The notes below the pieces were generated by a model. The model made no database searches. It was not told the origin of the DNA and was given only the letters and a program-made list of their open reading frames with translations. From Leidyana gryllorum EB-2025a (taxonomy: Eukaryota; Apicomplexa): a DNA stretch of 64,000 nucleotides. The translations under genes and the position numbers were made by a program. The DNA lies in the NCBI GenBank assembly GCA_048772705.1, contig JBLWGC010000035.1, positions 62,001 through 126,000 of the forward strand, given 5' to 3'. Every line of letters starts with the position of its first letter. Position 1 is the first letter of the stretch. Shown piece after piece: positions 20,472 to 31,242 of the stretch.

Positions 20472-23220
20472 CTACTCCAGCGCCTTCGCCTGCTGAACCT
20501 TATCTCGCCCAGCCAAACGACGACAGATCACAACGCCCTCCAAAACTGGACTCAAAGGATACCAATCATCACTACCCATCTGAGCTCGCTCGTCATATGC
20601 CAATAATACCGGGGTGTTGTGGGTACGGAAGCCGGTTATCTTCTTCGGCTGACCAGCCAAACCAGCCACATCCAACGCCTGACCAACACGAACCTGTACT
20701 GCTATCGGTGTCAACTCTTCATCCACCGTCACCAACCACCGTGGGTGGATGGCTGGTACCAAATGGTACACGTTCAAATGCTGATTGCTGCACAACAAAT
20801 CACACTCGATGAACAATCAACCTATACTCCGAACTCACTCTTGACACAATGTCTCCTCTGTATACAACGCCTGTACACTGAACGCCAGTAAACCAGCCAA
20901 TGCCGACTTGTTGATCAGCTTCCGGTCCGAATGCAGAGGTGACAAGGACACCAGACCCTTGCCACAGTACAGCAGTCCCTGACTCATTCGCGATAAGAAA
21001 ATGGCGTGCGGCTCAGCACCGTAATATATCGCCAATTGACGCAACAATTGTCCCACTCGTGCATTGTTGGTTCCTGCCCCAGCCATTCCCAGACCCACTA
21101 TAGCTTGAAGAGCTGTATCGGCATCAGGGTCGTGGGACAACTTGCTCAACAGATCGACAATGTGTGGACGGGGATTAGAAGCAGCTTGGAGTCCAACAGC
21201 GATGGGCACCGCCCGCTTCACAAATAGCCCATCGAATTGCAAGAGATGATTCATCAACCGCTGAATCATGTCCAAACCTGATTCAAAAACACACACGTGT
21301 GCTCGTGTCTCTGAAGGGCTCAGTACTTACCAATCTCGTCCCGAAGGGTTACAAGGGCTACTGCCAGAACACAGGCACCTGGGCATCCTGTCAAAAACAT
21401 ATCCTTAACTTTGGCGAGCTGTTCTTGAGCAGCGGTTGTCTCAGGGGTAGTGGTTTCAGCCGGAGCGGGCGGGCTGGATGCAGGCAAGGCGGACTCATTC
21501 TTGGTACCTTCTGCTTTGTCCTCTTCCTTGTCTTTATTCTCGGCCTCGCCGGGTGCTGGAGTTTCAGCACAAGCCTCTTCAGTGCGCTTGATACAGTTAT
21601 GGATGATTTCTTGCACTTTTACAACATCGCCAGTTCCGGCGTAGGCAGCTCCTTCTACGAGGATCCGAGTGAACTCTCCGATTGGATGGTCGATGGCACT
21701 CAGCAGGGCCATGCAGGCGTCAGCACCGGTTGTCCTTTCGAGATATAGGAGGGCGAGAGCTATGCTGAAGTTGAATGCCTGAAGGTTGTCGATCAAACCA
21801 GAATCAGCACGTTCCAGAATAGTTTGGACGATTGCTTCAGCTATGTTCTCGTCACCAGTGCCAACGAAAACCATTCCAAGTGCCAATGCTGCAGCAGCAG
21901 ATACGACCAAACCACCTGGAGTTTCAAGATCCAGGACTATTGGGACGAGCATTTCAGTAAGCTCTGCTCTGGCTCGTCCAACATAGGCGTATGCCAGAGC
22001 CAAGATTGCGCCTTGACGTTCGAGAGGGTTTGGCGCTTTGAGCGCGTCCTGTACCAGGTTGAGAACCGGGTCACATTCATTTGCCACATTGCAGCTATTG
22101 AGTCCAAATGCCAAGAGTGCTCCGGCTCTGGTGTGGGGCTCAGTCGAGTACTGAAACTTATCGATCTGACTGAGCCCTTCTTCAATGTTCCAAAGACAAA
22201 TGAGCCCGAGTGCTCCGGTGCTACCCGTGACCCCAAGTCCGCGAGCTTTATTGATGGACACGCTTTCGTCTTTGAGCAGAAGAGCATCCATATTGAAGCC
22301 GGCATGGACGAAACCTGAGACGTATGCTGCTGCGAGTGCCACTTTGGCTGCTTCCATTCCGAGTGTGGGTCGAACTCGGCGTCGAGTGTCTTCGAGGTCG
22401 TTTTTGTATATTTCCTCGGGAATGCGGGGCTCGACGACCTCGAGTTCACTGGCGAGATACTGGAAGAGGTCTGAGAGATGTTCCCGTCTCAATATTCTTT
22501 TGAGTTCATCGACTCCAGCGACGTCCATTTGGTCTGTTATGTTTTCGAGGAGGCGATCTTCATCGAGTCGGATTTCGTGTCTGGAAAGAGTGTAGCATAA
22601 TTGAATAAGCATTAGTCTTCTCAGTTTGGTTTCTGCCGCGATTTTGGCAGAGTCTGTGGGCTCAATATTGTAGGTGAGACGGACAGACTCGGGCCAAGCG
22701 TCAGAGTCCAATACTTTGGTTTGTCTGGCTTCAGGGACTTTGTTATCTCCAGATTTGCAGAGGTCAAAGATCTCATAGATGCGTTGTGAGTCTTCGAGTA
22801 AGAGAGCGAGATGCAGAGCTGTGATGACGTCCCCATGGGAAAGAGAGAGGTCATAGCTGAGTGGGGTCGGAGATCGATTAATCGATGATTTTGGAGACTC
22901 ACCAAACTTCTAACAGGTCACGTTTCTCATCGATGTTGGGTGTTAAAGCGGCAACAGAGCTCAGATATAGAACAAGACGGGTTCCGTCCAGGCTCTCCAG
23001 AGGATACTGTTGGAGGGTTGAGAGTTGAGAAAAGGGCTGTTTGGGTCACCTTGCGGATCTCTGATATTCTCTTCTTCTCACTGAGAAAGTCCACAGCCTC
23101 AACATGTGCTCCTTTGGCCCATAATTGGTCTACATCGATTTCGTCATCAGCCACGCCTCTGAGGACCACTCCTCCCTGAACAGTGTTGACAACTTTGGGC
23201 TGTTCATCGACTTGAGCCAT
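20472..23220 (-). CDS. RPN1: 26S proteasome regulatory subunit Rpn1/PSMD2, 851 aa
   Basis: Five exons from the right: 23220-23050, 23006-22903, 22856-21331, 21277-20839, 20787-20472; introns 43-53 bp with consistent phase. Rpn1 is the scaffold of the proteasome base that docks ubiquitin receptors and Ubp6/USP14. Recognisable blocks are the PC-repeat region ([52 protein letters not shown]), [16 protein letters not shown], and the family C-terminus ([50 protein letters not shown]). An acidic/Ala/Pro insert corresponds to the variable Lys/Glu loop. The N-terminal part is shorter and more divergent than in animals (about 908 aa). The start is 58 bp from the divergent UEV gene. Confidence 0.95.
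21291..21302. repeat. ACACACGTGT palindrome in an Rpn1 intron
   Basis: Lies in the 53-bp intron 21278-21330. Perfect 10-bp core, extended imperfectly, followed by GTGTCTCT. Another copy of the recurrent intronic palindrome. Confidence 0.55.
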
Positions 23221-23278
23221 CCTTGAAATTTCTGATACTGAGCAACTTGACAAGGCTCGCCGCCTCAAAAATTTGGTT

Positions 23279-24064
23279 ATGTCGTCCAATGTGGTGAGAG
23301 TTCCTCGGAGTTTCAAGCTCCTGGATGAACTGGAGAAGGGCGAGAAAGGTAACGCCTGTGAAGGATGTAGTTGGGGACTCGAAACGCCTGATGACATTAC
23401 CCTCTCTCGCTGGAGCTGTACCATCTTTGGTCCGTGCAATGTAGGTTTGAGCACTTAAGGACTGTACTGCACAAATAACACACACACTCTCTCAGACTCC
23501 TTATGAAGGGCGAATCTACTGCCTGTCGGTCGTTTGTGGCGAGAAGTACCCTGATGAAGCACCCCATGTGCGCTTTCTCACAAAGATCAAAATGAACGGC
23601 GTCGACGGTTTGGGCGTGGTAAGTCTGATGAACGCCCTCCTTGAATGTGTGTGTGTGGGCGTGTGTTGCTGTGTGTGTGTGAGGGTGTGTCGCTGTGGGG
23701 GTGTGTGGGTGTGTTGCTGTGGGGGTGTGGGTGTGTTGCTGTGGGGGTGTGTTGCCGTGTGTGTGAGGGCGTGTTGCCGTGTGTGAGGGTGTTTGATGGG
23801 TGTGTGACGTTTGTGGTGGGCATCTGATGGGTGATCTGTTTGTGTGGCTACGTGGAGAGACTCGGTGTGTGGCGACCTTTTCTTCTTTGGCGAAATGATT
23901 GGTTTGTTGGCACATCGCAGGTGGACCCGAAGGCTTTCTACGTCTTGACAAACTGGAAGCCGACTGATAGCATCGAGACGGTTTTGTATCACCTGAGACA
24001 AGCGATGGCGAGTGCGGCCAATCGACGGTTACCGCAGCCGAGCGAAGGAGACATCTATAGTTAA
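23279..24064 (+). CDS. MMS2: Ubiquitin E2 variant UEV1/Mms2, 142 aa
   Basis: Three exons: 23279-23440, 23496-23618, 23921-24064; all in phase 0. The sequence matches UBE2V/Mms2 along its length: [57 protein letters not shown], and the ending [15 protein letters not shown] (human NKKLRQPKEGETF). The residue block where an active E2 has HPN and the catalytic Cys reads [10 protein letters not shown], so no catalytic Cys is present, as expected. UEVs pair with Ubc13 to build Lys63-linked ubiquitin chains. The second intron is 302 bp and consists largely of GTGTGTTGC-type repeats. Confidence 0.95.
23640..23790. repeat. TG-rich tandem repeats filling the UEV intron
   Basis: Imperfect tandem copies of GTGTGTTGCTGTGGGG-like units make up most of intron 23619-23920. 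They explain the overlapping Cys/Val-rich and His/Thr-rich open frames on both strands here, which are not genes. Confidence 0.8.
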
Positions 24065-24089
24065 TCAGTCTTTTTGGCCTCGTCGGAAA

Positions 24090-24352
24090 ATGTCGTCGTC
24101 GAATGTGCCACCATATGTGCGTGAAGTTCTCAACGTAGGCTACCTGTGCAAGGTCGTCATTGTTTTTAGGCTATCCAAGGGTTGTTTGCTGACGCTGGCA
24201 GGCCGATGCCCAGGCACGTGTTACGGTTATCAATGCAGTTACTGGAGAGTGGACTTCCAGCGCAAGATCTGTGCAAAATACTCGACGATCTGAGCCTGGA
24301 ACTCGCCAAGGTGCGATCCATTGAAAGGAATCACTTAGCTCCCCACCTTTAG
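24090..24352 (+). CDS. MZT1: Mitotic-spindle organizing protein 1 (MZT1/GIP1), 75 aa
   Basis: Two exons, 24090-24134 and 24170-24352, joined across a 35-bp intron. The product begins MSSSNVPPYVREVLN|AIQGLF and continues HVLRLSMQLLESGLPAQDL then CKILDDLSLELAKV. This fits the three-helix MZT1 family: TLSICVRLCEQGINPEAL and SVIKELRKATEAL in the human protein align with SMQLLESGLPAQDLCKILDDL. Length (75 aa) is right for the family (about 70-82). MZT1 binds the N-termini of gamma-tubulin complex proteins and helps recruit microtubule nucleators. The gene starts 25 bp after the UEV stop. A competing frame through a later acceptor (24204) gives no recognisable protein. Confidence 0.8.
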
Positions 24353-24386
24353 CTTAGTCACATTTTTCGCCGAAAAAAAATAGTCC

Positions 24387-27300
24387 ATGGCTGGCATCTT
24401 CGAATGGGCATCGAGCTCTCTGGGGGCACTGAAGGATTCCGTCTTCAACGTGAGATCAACCTTCTCTCCTCCTCCCGTCCAACACCCTCCAGACTATCAT
24501 TCCGCAACCGGAACCTGTTCCGGTCCCGCAGCTTAGTTCCAAGCGACCCCCCAACAAGGCTGGGGGCAAACAGAACAAGAAGAAGAAGAAACCCGCCCGA
24601 AAAGCCGGTCGCCCTAACCAGGGAGACAATGAAAGCTCTGATCAAGACAACACCATAGCTTCCCCCAAGGCCGTCGACGCACAGGCCGCTTCCGCTGGAG
24701 ATAAACCCACCGCCGAGGAGTCGCCCGCCAAGAAGCAGCCCGTCGAAGCGTCCGCCTCCGAGGAGGAGGAAGACGGAGAGGGATCAGAGCAGGACACCGC
24801 CCCATCTCCCGCTGAGATTGCGCGTCAAGAAAAGTCGCGCAAGCTGGCTGCTGCCCGCAAAGAGAAGCTCAAAGCCAAGAAGGCCCTTCTGGCGACCTCT
24901 GTGGTAAGTGTTAAATCACCAACCCAGGCCTCCACACAAACCTCATCTCCAGGTGCGTGAGATGCCCACGGACCCGCTCGAAGCTGATCGCAAGAAGATG
25001 TACGCTGAGCTCCAAGTTCAGTTCAAAGCCGTGCCTACCTTGGACACTTCCAACCCGGCCGCTGTTCGGATGCACTTCCAGGAAGTCCAGAAAGCTTTGG
25101 AAACTTTCGCCGCCAGCGTGGAAGGAACACTCAAAGACTTTGGTCGTAAGGTACCCAAATGCGACGTCCGCGAGAAGTCTGCCGCCCAACTGCGTCAAGA
25201 CATCCAGAAAATCGAGTTCTCGGAGAATCGCGACGATCTATTGATGGCTAGAAAGATAGAAGAATTGACGGCGCTGATTTGTCAAGAGAACCACAGAGTA
25301 TTCGCCCAAAGACTCAACAAGATGAAAGACGAAGCCGAAAACCGCATGAACACCAACCGTCAAGTGCTCGCCAAGGCTGCCGACTCAGAAAATAGAGACC
25401 GCGTTGTCGTCAGACTCCGTACTCTATACGAGATGGCACACTCAGAAGACGAAGTAGAGGCCGCAGATCTCGTTCAACGCACATTGGACCTCTCTGCTGC
25501 CTCAGGATCCGCTCTGTTCCAGCCTTTCAACCTCTTGCGCAAACTCGAACGCAAGTTTTTGGTCATCGGAGAGCAACCCAACCGTCAAGCAGCTCCCGAG
25601 AGACGTGGACCCTCCCGCAGCATCACCATTTGGGGCACAGAGGCCAACGTGGAGAAGGCAGTTGAATATATTCAAAAAGTTGATGCTGCTGGACTCCAGA
25701 AGAGAAACTTTGATCGCAAGCTTTTTGGAGCGATCATCGGACGTGGCGGAGCCGGACTGCTCCGTCTCGAAGAACTCTCGGGCTGTTTCTTGGCCGTTGA
25801 CGGGCAGTAAGTCGAAGATTGAGCCGTCCTCTCTTCAAACGCATCTCTTCTTAGAACGGAAGCTCAAGTGGTCGCATATGGCCCACCCGACGCTTGCGAA
25901 GTTGCATTCGAAGCGATAGAAAAGCTAAAGACGGAGGCGCCCACAGAGGCCGCGGCTGTGGTAACAGATTTGCCCATCGATCCAGTCGTCGGCCGCGCTC
26001 TCCAAGCTTTGCATCGCGCCAAAGTACAGAATGTCGAAATGGACACCAAGTCCCGTTTGACTATCTTAGTTAACCCCTCGGATGGCACATCTCGTAAGTG
26101 CTATTCTGGTCGCAGACTCACCTCTCCACCTCAGCGCGTATTCTCATCCGGACTCGTGCTGAATTAATGGACAAGGCTCGGGCTATGGTCAAATCGGAGT
26201 TGATTGATGGATACGTCCATTTGACTTTCGATGGACCTCAAAGAGCTGTAATTCGGCTCTTGGTGCCGCCTCGGAATGCAAGCGAGACTGCGCAATCGCG
26301 TATTTTGCATAATGAATTCCGCGCTCTGAGAGACGCCCTAGCTTTGTTCGTTGACCGTATAGGTGGCCGTCCGCAACGCGGGGAAGATGGAAACCTTCCT
26401 CCCATTAGTGATGACGGTCCATCCGGACTTGAGGTAGTCTGTCATAAGATGGATGAGGAGCAGGTCAAAACTAAAGTCCCCGACCTCCTCCAGAGAGCGT
26501 CTTACAATATTGCACGCATTCCAATTGAGCGTGAACAGCTCCGCATATTCGTAAGTCACTCATCGAACGGCACCAGCCTGAAAATCTATTTTTGCCAGAC
26601 CCCCGACAACCGTGCCTTGATCGAGGCCTCATCACAGTGCCGGTTGGCTGTAAACGCCTCTCAACAAGGCGCATTCCTCAATCTGATGGGTCTTGATGAA
26701 GCAATTGAAGCAGGAAAGAAGGTCGTCAGCGAGATTTTAGAGAGAGAAGGCAAGGTCGTTCGTCATCCAATCGAGGACCCCGAAGTAATCAACCAGCTCC
26801 TGCGCGACCGGGCTGCTAAGCTGCGAGCAATCGAGCAAGAGTACAATGTTTCTATCTCGATCTTCCGGGAGACCAACGACGCTAGTTTGGTGGGAGATGA
26901 AGAATCTCTCAGATTGGCTATCGAAGCCATCCAGACTATGGTCGATGAACGTAAAGCCCGCAAGGCGAACACCGAAACTTTGGAAATGGTTGTCGGTAAG
27001 TCTAAGCTTCTTCTTTGCTGTGTTGTGCGTGTGTCTCCCGATCGTGTCTTTCCACACACACTTTTGTTGTGATGTGCGATCTTGTTGAAATGGAATCTAT
27101 GACCTTTTGCAGAGGCGTCCAAACTGCCGAGAATTATCGGCCGCCAAGGCGCGACTATCAACGACATTCGTAGAACTTCGGAGGTCGATAATATCCACAT
27201 CCCGCAAAGGGACAGGAACAATCCTAATGATGATGAGGATGTCACCATTACCATCACAGGCTTGAAGGACAGTGTACAGGTCGCCCAGAAGATGATCGAG

Positions 27301-27796
27301 AGAATCTTAAACATCGTAAGTAGTCGTTGGGATAGTTATCGAGCATATTCGTGATTCGGCAGTCTCGTCCCGAACGGAGTCCCCGTGGTGGCAACCAGGA
27401 CGACGAGCAGCAAGATGTGTCTTCCCCGAGAGTGGAGAGCGGAGGTCCACCATCGCGCAGACAACGTGGCCGTGGTCGTGCCATGGCCCCTCGTGATGAG
27501 ATGCCAGGTGCTCCTCCTGCGCCAAGTCGTGCAGCCTATGGAGGACGTATGAGGCAGAATCCAGCTGATTTTGCCAAGTACGACGATACAGACTTCCCCA
27601 CTATTGAGGCCGGTGAGTGAGATTGCTTGTGGGGTTGTGTAGAATCGGACTTTTTGTTTCAGCTTCCGGGATGAAGACACCGGCTGTACCTCTAGGTGCC
27701 CAGCAGCAGTTCGAGGATGCCCCTGCTGCTGTGGACAGACTGGACGACGAGGACATAGACAAGGAGGAAGTAGAGATCCAAGCGTTCGAGGACTGA
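24387..27796 (+). CDS. Multi-KH-domain RNA-binding protein (vigilin/Scp160-like), 988 aa
   Basis: Nine exons: 24387-24449, 24493-24903, 24953-25806, 25855-26093, 26135-26550, 26599-26995, 27113-27315, 27363-27612, 27663-27796; phases agree. The N-terminus is basic/acidic low complexity (KKKKKPARKAGRP). Several KH-type repeats follow, with GxxG loops visible in AIIGRGGAGLLRLEEL and PRIIGRQGATINDIRR; other repeats are more degenerate. The C-terminus has an RGR-rich patch (RRQRGRGRAM) and an acidic tail. Vigilin/Scp160 proteins bind mRNA on ribosomes and the ER surface. Fewer clear KH units and a shorter length than human vigilin (1268 aa) keep the subfamily tentative. Exon 5 ends with an in-frame 48-nt intron (26551-26598). 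Confidence 0.8.
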
Positions 27797-27906
27797 GTGA
27801 GGGTTCTTCCTGTGTTTTTGTCAGGTTTTTGTTTACACGATAAACAACCCCTCTCCCCCGCGATCACTCACTCATTCACTTACTCAATCACTGGATCAGG
27901 TCGCTA

Positions 27907-28528
27907 ATGCTTCCACTGTTTATTGGCCTTGTAGCGGCGGCTAGTGGTGCTGCCGTGTTGGAGAGCCAGGCAGACTTCTCTTTACTTGAGCACTTCCGAG
28001 CTTACCAACAACGCCAGCTGCCCTCTTATCATAGTACACCGATCGATCTGAATGGCGCTGCCTCTCCCATTATTCCGGGTTCGGGCGCTAACGCTGGCGC
28101 CGCGGCTGCTGCCGCAGTGGTTCTCAGTGAAGACAAAGACAAAGACAAGGACAAGGACGGTGTTCCGGATGTAAATGACTCTGCCGATGATGACGAGGAA
28201 GAGGAGGCCGAAGCCAACTGGGCCGAGCGGAATCAAAGCACGGGTGAGTGGATTGGAGCGGCGTGAGAGTCTGTTTTGCAGTGATAGCAGCCGCGGTGGC
28301 GGTACCGTTAGCCTTGTTGGGAATGGCTGGTCTGTCTGCCTACGTTCAACGAAGCAGGTACGGTTTGTATGTCTGAGAGGCTATGTGACTGACTAACTGC
28401 TTGATCGGGGTAGAACGGTAGACGAAGACTCAGAATCGATTGATAGCGCCTTTGGGATGCGTCGGACTATTGATGACGAAGACGAAAGTTCTGTAGGAGG
28501 TCTCACTGAAGGTGGGCTCTTTGTCTAG
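27907..28528 (+). CDS. Type I membrane protein with TSP3-like calcium repeat, 175 aa
   Basis: Three exons: 27907-28243, 28282-28357, 28414-28528 (introns 38 and 56 bp; phases 1 and 2 agree). It begins with a signal peptide (MLPLFIGLVAAASGAAV). The ectodomain holds a run of Asp-Lys pairs leading into DKDGVPDVNDSADDD, which matches the calcium-binding repeat of thrombospondin type 3 (DxDxDGxxDxxD). A transmembrane helix formed across exon 2 follows (VIAAAVAVPLALLGMAGLSAYV), then a short acidic tail. It could be a surface adhesin or a secretory-organelle protein; this is inference. No closer family is recognised. Confidence 0.68.
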
Positions 28529-28563
28529 GATAGGCTGTGTGGGTCAACGAAGCTGGCCGGTGC

Positions 28564-28806
28564 TCAGACGGTTTCCAGAGCAAGTTTGAGGTCGGTAACG
28601 ATGCAGCAATGTGGGCAAAGCAGGCGGACTTCTCCGCCTTCTAGGTGCTTTGTGACACACTGACTGGAGGTTCCCGCGGCCGGAATCATATAGTACCCTC
28701 CTCTTTTGTCGGTCCAGGAAGAGAAGTATGTCTTCGCCCTAATCTTCATTATTCCAGGTAGCCTGCCAATTCGCATCCTTCGTTTTGCGGCTAATGTTCT
28801 CCCCAT
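28564..28806 (-). CDS. Doubtful small ORF with CPHCC motif, up to 80 aa
   Basis: Minus-strand frame with possible starts at 28806, 28776 or 28749. The product is basic at the N-terminus and ends with three spaced Cys (SSQCVTKH...LLCPHCCIV), which could be half of a zinc site. No family is recognised. It fills an otherwise empty 265-bp gap, which slightly favours a real gene, but it overlaps the first exon of the plus-strand gene at 28794 if the longest start is used. It could equally be chance. Confidence 0.3.
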   Translation of the reverse strand: MGRTLAAKRRMRIGRLPGIMKIRAKTYFSSWTDKRGGYYMIPAAGTSSQCVTKHLEGGEVRLLCPHCCIVTDLKLALETV

Positions 28807-30623
28807 CCCGTCCCTATCTTCTATTAACCATATCAGTGAGATCGACACTCTTTGCCAGTGAGAAGATCTTTGATCTTTGCAGCCCTTATTGCGCCTTCTC
28901 ACAACCACCGGCACCCCGAACCCTCCTATATTAGCTATTCTACCGCTTGAATATGATGTCAATTGTTCCTTGTGCACTCTTGTGATCCGTCTACGGGCGC
29001 GTTATGCTCTTTTTCAAGTGGCTGTAGTCGATGAACAACGAACGACGGACCAGCAGCAAGAATTGGCGCTCCCGCTGGACGCAGCAGGTATTGAGAGAAG
29101 AAGAGTCTCTCCACGCACCTTAAATCGTTGCTTCAGTGTTATCGGCGATTGTCAACCTTTCAGCCGACGGAAAATGCGTATGCTGGGCAGCCGACCCGAC
29201 GGCTTCGGCTCACCTATTTGGTACGGAGCACACACTTTCTCTTATTGCGGGAATCTGCACTGCTTGACCAGTTCGATACGATTTTCGAGTTGGGGGTTCG
29301 GACAAGTGTCTGTATCTACAGGCCAAATCTACAGGCGACACTGGCGTCATCAAGCCAGAACATCCTGGAATTCAACTAGCGCTCTCGGTCCACTACACCC
29401 CAGCCGATGTCCCAGCAGTCGCTCTCTGGAGCTCCGCCCACCAAGTGTTGAACGCTGGCGCTGCCGACAGGCCGGCCTGGAGAGTGCTGATTCCAGCCTC
29501 ATGGCAACTCCGTCTGGATCGTCAGGCAGCTCCAGTGGGTATTCTGGAAGAGAATATCAAGCAATCGTCTCCAAGAAGCAAATCAGGTGGTAAGGATCGA
29601 CTAGTTATTCGTCTAGAAGACTATGCGGACGAGATGGAATCTGTCAAGGTGATGCAAGTCGCAATTCTACACTCCGGATTTTTCGTTCCTCTAACATTCT
29701 CGATATTACAAATCTACGATTCGATCATCTCCCGACTTCGAGAAATAACTGATTTACTCGGATTCACTGTCGGATACCCGCTGGCAGCCGAGGCAAACTT
29801 TTCAGAACTCGGTGTTCCGGTGCTCTCGGCGACAGTCGCCTCCCGCCATCAACTCAACTGGAAGTTTGAGGAAAAGTGGAACCTGCTAACCGTACTTTAC
29901 AGCATAAGTGACACGAATCTCCACTCATTGGACTCTGGGCTCATAGTGGAGCGCATAGTCGAAGGCCTGCTGAAATTTGCAGAAAGGATCCAAAGCGAGG
30001 GCCTTCGGCTGCTCTGTGGCCAGGAACTACAACGCCGAGATGAACTGCAGCGTATATATGCTCCAATCCTCGGTCAAAGCTTATCATCAATATCACGCAG
30101 AGTACAAAACCTACTCCCCGAAGACATATATGATGCGTGCCAAAGCGAGGACACTCTACAGGGAGTCTTTCTCGATGTTATTGATATTACAATTCCGGAT
30201 CCTATCGCGCGTAGATTGGATAATATGATACCACCAACTACAAAACTTCTCAGACTGGAGGACCCGCACACCGATTGTGATCAGCAATCCTTCGACACTT
30301 CTACTGCCATATTGATGGGAGCAGAACGACTCTGCGTGATCACTGGATATAAGTCTGCAGACAGCTCCTTGGAACTGACGTCGCCCAGCCCCGATGGCCA
30401 CTCCGTCAATGAACCCACAAATCAATGTGTGCCAGGGGCCATCCATAGTAGTAGCTCATCCGCGATAGTATCCCGGGAAAGAAGCGCAAGTGCATCATCA
30501 ATGTCTGCGACTGAGTTCGGATATAATAAGACCTTGACTCCTCATGTGTTGGGAACTGCCTTCTCAGCATTGCAACAATATGGTGATCACCATGTTATGA
30601 ATACGGACATTGAATCGTCATAA
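28794..30623 (+). CDS. Unrecognised protein, 560 aa
   Basis: Four exons built by hand: 28794-28835, 28883-29087, 29137-29220, 29272-30623 (introns 47-51 bp, all with GT-AG ends and consistent phases). The product is soluble and mixed alpha/beta in character. It contains VLSAIVNLSADGKCVCWAAD, then RVGGSDKCLYLQAKSTGDTG and HPGIQLALSVHYTPADVPA, and a long helical C-terminal region (IVERIVEGLLKFAERIQSEG) before a Ser-rich tail. I do not recognise the family. Splicing is supported by the sudden loss of coding sense within each intron. The gene ends 27 bp from the convergent secreted-protein gene. Confidence 0.6.
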
Positions 30624-30650
30624 TTGTTACGATGTCTCGTCTGTATATTC

Positions 30651-31184
30651 TCAAGCCCCGGAAGTCATCAAGAACCCACCTTCACCGATAAAATCAAGGT
30701 CAGCATGAGCAAGCGGACGGTGAACAAAGGAAGATACATCTGATGGATCTGGTAGGTCTGTCATGCGATGAAAAGTCAAAGGCGCTATTCTGAGCTTGGA
30801 GAACGGCTTGTGCACACGAACGACATCTCGATGATGGACTTCATCGCGCCACCCAAAGTCACGCAGCACACGCATCACACGTGTGCGATCAGACACTGCG
30901 TCTGGTTTGTACTCTGGCTGGGGTGGGAAGGCGGCCAATTGGACCCGGCGCTGGGGGTTGAGCGCTGTCGCTAGACTCCAGAAGCCTCCTTGGCCTATCA
31001 TTCGACGTGCACCCTCACTATCAGGAAATGTCAACAACGGTCGGGCTTCACGTAGCAATGGCATTATTTGCTCAAAAAAATCCCGTACCAAGACGTACTC
31101 CCTTGAAATCAGGCTGGAAGGCTGGGCCATGGAAAGGTGAAAGAACAGTACGTGCACATAGATCCAAATAGATGCTACTCTCAT
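30651..31184 (-). CDS. Unrecognised secreted protein, 177 aa
   Basis: Single exon. The ATG at 31184 opens a signal peptide (MRVASIWIYVHVLFFHLSMAQ) with a likely cleavage site after it. The mature part of about 155 residues has no Cys pairs or transmembrane helix. It is rich in Arg and Pro, with FPPQPEYKPDAVSDRTRVMR and DFGWRDEVHHRDVVRVH. A copy of the CACACGTGTG palindrome (30876-30887) lies inside the coding frame here, which is unusual. No family recognised. Confidence 0.6.
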   Translation of the reverse strand: MRVASIWIYVHVLFFHLSMAQPSSLISREYVLVRDFFEQIMPLLREARPLLTFPDSEGARRMIGQGGFWSLATALNPQRRVQLAAFPPQPEYKPDAVSDRTRVMRVLRDFGWRDEVHHRDVVRVHKPFSKLRIAPLTFHRMTDLPDPSDVSSFVHRPLAHADLDFIGEGGFLMTSGA

Positions 31185-31242
31185 ACTAAATCAGTCCGGT
31201 GACACTCAGAAAATAGATTCACAATCACCGAAAAACTCGCTA

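Noticed and set aside
23397-24001. Several His/Thr/Pro-rich and Cys/Val-rich frames on both strands
   Set aside because: They are readings of the TG-repeat intron of the UEV gene, which is bracketed by two exons that together give a complete Mms2 protein.
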